Assembly: GCA_020634495.1 (NCBI GenBank)
Contig: JACKBR010000032.1
Span: 1 to 54,789, forward strand
Source: Ardenticatenaceae bacterium
GTDB lineage: Bacteria > Chloroflexota > Anaerolineae > Promineifilales > Promineifilaceae
Direction of reading: 5' to 3'
DNA: 54,789 bases
A program made the translations under genes and the position numbers. A model generated the notes under the pieces. It saw nothing but the letters and a program-made list of their open reading frames with translations, was not told where the DNA came from and did not search any database. Shown piece after piece: positions 52,754 through 54,789 of this stretch; positions within the stretch are counted from its first letter, which is position 1, and each line of letters begins with the position of its first letter.

Positions 52754-53146
52754 TCAGGCATCGCGCTGCCCGTTAGTTAGGCGGCACAGCAAAATCATTA
52801 ATTTTCTTGATGACGTTGTTACCTTGCGGTTCAGTTTGTCGATGTCGTTCTTAGATGGAATGTTCATGAAGTGCGGCATTTTTCCAGCCGTTTTCAACTT
52901 CTTTCTCAACCCGTTTGGCACCTTTCTTGGCATCTTCTGTTGATTTTCCACGCGGTCATTGACCATGTTGCGCGTCTTTTGTTCAGTGTTGGTGCCACGT
53001 TCTACCAGGTTGTTAAAAAGTTCGATCATCTCTTCTTGCGCCATGGCAAAAGCGCCCAGGCTAGCCAAGAAGACTTTACGGCCGTTCTCCAGCAAAATAT
53101 TGACATTGTCTTCAATCGTTTCTGGGAATTCAATTTTTTCTGCCAT
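52754..53146 (-). CDS. Phasin-like protein with likely internal frameshifts
   Basis: As written the frame is open for 130 residues. The N-terminal two-thirds (MAEKIEFPETIEDNVNILL, GRKVFLASLGAFAMAQEEM) is a normal phasin that coats PHA granules. After VEN the frame reads QQKMPRKVPNG, whereas the +1 frame reads EDAKKGAKRVEKEVENGW, a much better phasin coiled coil. It returns to frame at MNIPSKNDID and departs again after NRKV, where the other frame gives NNVIKKINDFAVPPN and a stop. So two compensating shifts and one late shift are likely. AGGAGG precedes the ATG. The promoter holds a pair of CAGTGCGTCAT sites. Confidence 0.6.
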   Translation of the reverse strand: MAEKIEFPETIEDNVNILLENGRKVFLASLGAFAMAQEEMIELFNNLVERGTNTEQKTRNMVNDRVENQQKMPRKVPNGLRKKLKTAGKMPHFMNIPSKNDIDKLNRKVTTSSRKLMILLCRLTNGQRDA

Positions 53147-53211
53147 CTTATGCCTCCTGCAATCCTATTTTTATGGACTGCGTATAATCAAAATATATTT
53201 AAGTTCGCTCA

Positions 53212-53253
53212 TGACGCATTGCATCATAGCCAAAATATAACACAGTGCGTCAT
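53212..53253. promoter_or_regulatory. Paired inverted CAGTGCGTCAT sites before the phasin gene
   Basis: ATGACGCATTG (53212-53222) and CAGTGCGTCAT (53243-53253), 31 bases apart centre to centre, about three helical turns. They flank an AT-rich stretch where a minus-strand promoter would sit. A repressor pair is the simplest model. Confidence 0.5.
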
Positions 53254-53346
53254 GAATGTCAAGCAGCTCTTACCACCAGCATAACGCCATCTGCAAACAG
53301 CTCAACTGCTAAATGAAAGACGATCTGAAAAAAGTGATAAAGTGAG

Positions 53347-53352
53347 TATAAT
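53347..53352 (+). promoter_or_regulatory. -10 box before the AAR-like gene
   Basis: TATAAT 47 bases before the ATG at 53400, with only a poor -35 (CTGAAA, 16 bases upstream). Confidence 0.35.
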
Positions 53353-53399
53353 CTGTGCAGCACCAACAAGATTTGACAACAGCAACAAGGAGCGCATCT

Positions 53400-54789
53400 A
53401 TGGCAGGGCAAGCAAACTTGAGTACGAAAATTGCCGTTTTGCATTTTCAGGGAAGCGCCAATACAGACGAGCAAATTGAGCTTCTAGGTCACACCGTTCA
53501 TATTCAGCATATTGGTTGTGATGGCGATTTGGCCGCCATGTCTGCGCAGATCGAAGCGCTAGATGGCCAGGTAACGGCCGTTGCCCTCACCGGGATTGCC
53601 AAAACATTGCAGTTGGGCAAGGCCAAAGTGGCCCATCCCACTTCTGCCCCCTTATTTGAGATTGCCCAGCAAACCCCGGTGGTGGACGGCGCAGGCGTGC
53701 GAGCCGCCATGGAGCGTTGGGCCGTGCGTTTGGCCGCGGAGGCCCAGCCCGGCATTTGGTCCCGCAAGCGAGTGCTCATGGCTCCAGGACTTAACCACAA
53801 TGGTTTGGCGCAAGCATTAGAACAATATGCAGATTCCGTACACTACGGCGATCCGCTGGTTTATTTTGCCTTACCGCCTGTTCCCGGTGTGGGCAGCACA
53901 GAAACCCTGGCGCGGGTTGCCGAACCGACCCTGAACCAGCTGCGGGCTTATCCATTTCGCCGCCTTTTTCCGCAAGCGGGCACAACGTCCCGCCCCCGCA
54001 GCCCCAAGCTGTTTGATTGGGCCGACATTTTAGCCGGGGACATGGGCGGTATTCGCCGCTACGCCCCCCCGCAGCTCAAGCGTAAAGTGGTTGTCGTTGA
54101 GTCCGCCACTGAAGAAGATGTGGCCGATTTGCGCCAGCGCGGCGTCTCTGCCATTGTGACCACGATGCCCCCACTGGGGCACGAATTGGCTCATTTGGGA
54201 GCGGCCGTATTTGAAGCCTGCCTGGTTGCCATACGTCCAGATAAAACGGCCGCACTCACCGAAAACACTTACCTGAATTTGATGGCCCAGATGAATTGGA
54301 AACCGGGTATCAAATTTTTGCAGCCAGAAGAAGCAGGCATCAATAAATTTGCCTTTGTCATCCACCCTCTATCGCCTCGCTTTATTTACACCCATCCCAA
54401 ATTCCGCTGGACGCGCTACCTGCCAGAGCGGCTGGTGGAGCGCGTGGCCGCTTACCTGCCCCCCATGTACGGCAGCCGCATCACCGGCATCGAAAGCCCT
54501 TCCACCGGGCAAAAAATCGAGGGCTATTTGCTGTACATTGGCGGCACGCCCCGCGAACTGATGCGCCGCGATCCCGCTTTTGTCTATCGCCGGCTCATTC
54601 GCGCCTCGCGCATGGCCGAGCGGTTTGGGGCGCGGCTGATGGGCTTGGGGGCGTTCACCTCTGTTGTGGGAGATGCGGGCATCACGGTAGCCCAAAAAGC
54701 AGATATCGCCATCACCTCCGGCAACAGCCTGACGGTGGCCGCCACGCTGGAAACAGCCAAGCAAGCAGTGGTGAAAATGGGCAATAATT
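53400..54789 (+). CDS. Long-chain acyl-ACP reductase-like dehydrogenase, cut by window end
   Basis: 463 residues are visible and the frame runs off the end. The start is ATG at 53400 with AAGGAG seven bases before it. The first 160 residues (LGHTVHIQHIGCDGDLAAM, AQQTPVVDGAGVRAAM) resemble proteins annotated as quinate 5-dehydrogenase-like. Residues about 170-300 give no clear motif. The last 100 (GARLMGLGAFTSVVGDAG, ADIAITSGNSLTVAATLETA) resemble the front half of COG5322 proteins, including cyanobacterial acyl-ACP reductase; their NAD(P)-binding Rossmann motif should follow just beyond the edge. Fusion of these two parts is inference. Confidence 0.55.
   Translation, partial: MAGQANLSTKIAVLHFQGSANTDEQIELLGHTVHIQHIGCDGDLAAMSAQIEALDGQVTAVALTGIAKTLQLGKAKVAHPTSAPLFEIAQQTPVVDGAGVRAAMERWAVRLAAEAQPGIWSRKRVLMAPGLNHNGLAQALEQYADSVHYGDPLVYFALPPVPGVGSTETLARVAEPTLNQLRAYPFRRLFPQAGTTSRPRSPKLFDWADILAGDMGGIRRYAPPQLKRKVVVVESATEEDVADLRQRGVSAIVTTMPPLGHELAHLGAAVFEACLVAIRPDKTAALTENTYLNLMAQMNWKPGIKFLQPEEAGINKFAFVIHPLSPRFIYTHPKFRWTRYLPERLVERVAAYLPPMYGSRITGIESPSTGQKIEGYLLYIGGTPRELMRRDPAFVYRRLIRASRMAERFGARLMGLGAFTSVVGDAGITVAQKADIAITSGNSLTVAATLETAKQAVVKMGNN

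Larger units (their letters stand above)
1..54789. repeat. Dispersed palindrome ACGGCCGT (HIP1-like), about 85 copies
   Basis: The octamer occurs on average every 650 bases; base composition predicts about one in the window. Copies lie mostly in genes, reading as TAV, NGR or RPF/RPL depending on frame, and also in gaps, including both arms of the clpP terminator. Common flanks are AACGGCCGTT and GATACGGCCGT. It contains the CGGCCG hexamer. My count is manual, so give or take a few. Long gaps include about 41880-43720 and 43930-45720. Confidence 0.9.

Overview
The window is about 55 kb of densely packed bacterial chromosome with moderate GC. It carries about 46 protein genes, two tRNA genes, no rRNA, no CRISPR array and no recognisable phage or transposase gene. 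The gene mix points to Chloroflexota, probably the Anaerolineae/Ardenticatenia side: large MalT-like LuxR regulators, split NB-ARC and TPR proteins, form II CO-dehydrogenase-like genes, several CPBP proteases, a DUF4386 gene beside a small DPSW protein, and secreted proteins with Thr/Pro linkers. This placement is inference from gene content. The most striking genome-wide mark is the palindrome ACGGCCGT, which I counted about 85 times by eye where about one is expected. It behaves like the HIP1 octamer of cyanobacteria.

Layout. 1-9.4 kb: end of an acyl-CoA synthetase, a hybrid histidine kinase, oligopeptidase F, a family 4-type uracil-DNA glycosylase, a degenerate histidine-kinase-like protein and a Wzt-like ABC ATPase. 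9.4-14 kb: a secreted glycosidase-like protein, a membrane glycosyltransferase and an 8-oxoguanine deaminase-like amidohydrolase. 14-20.7 kb: tRNA-Leu, trigger factor, ClpP, two cell-surface proteins (one with a dead sortase-like domain), a small membrane protein and tRNA-Pro. 20.8-25.5 kb: an oligopeptide-type ABC operon headed by a small lipoprotein and lacking a substrate-binding protein. 25.5-34.2 kb (minus strand): CPBP protease, phosphatase, DUF4386 pair, MalT-like regulator, acyltransferase and a drug-type ABC exporter. 34.5-40.9 kb: an RNase H-like exonuclease, two CPBP proteases, a lipoprotein, TrpF and a Nudix hydrolase. 40.9-45.4 kb: a CARF-like/LuxR fusion and a DJ-1-like pseudoenzyme, divergent from a STAND ATPase and a TPR protein, followed by a tiny secreted peptide. 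45.7-51.4 kb: a molybdenum hydroxylase (coxS-coxL-coxM) with coxG and further SRPBCC/DUF1997 genes. 51.4-53.2 kb: a PhaR-like regulator and two frameshifted phasin genes. 53.4 kb to the end: an acyl-ACP reductase-like dehydrogenase cut by the window edge.

How things fit together. The best candidate for an undescribed system is the divergent 40.9-45.4 kb locus, where a cyclic-oligoadenylate-type sensor domain is fused to a DNA-binding domain beside a STAND signalling pair, with no CRISPR in sight. A second candidate is a small regulon. A 32-bp element (29 of 32 bases identical) lies exactly 10 nt upstream of a -10-like hexamer before both the ABC-exporter/acyltransferase operon and the DUF4386 operon, and the MalT-like regulator gene sits between them. 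A third is a PHA-granule locus with a shared CAGTGCGTCAT motif before the PhaR-like and phasin genes. Small stuttering repeats form hairpins between genes, and one such repeat is inserted in frame in both the DNA glycosylase and TrpF.
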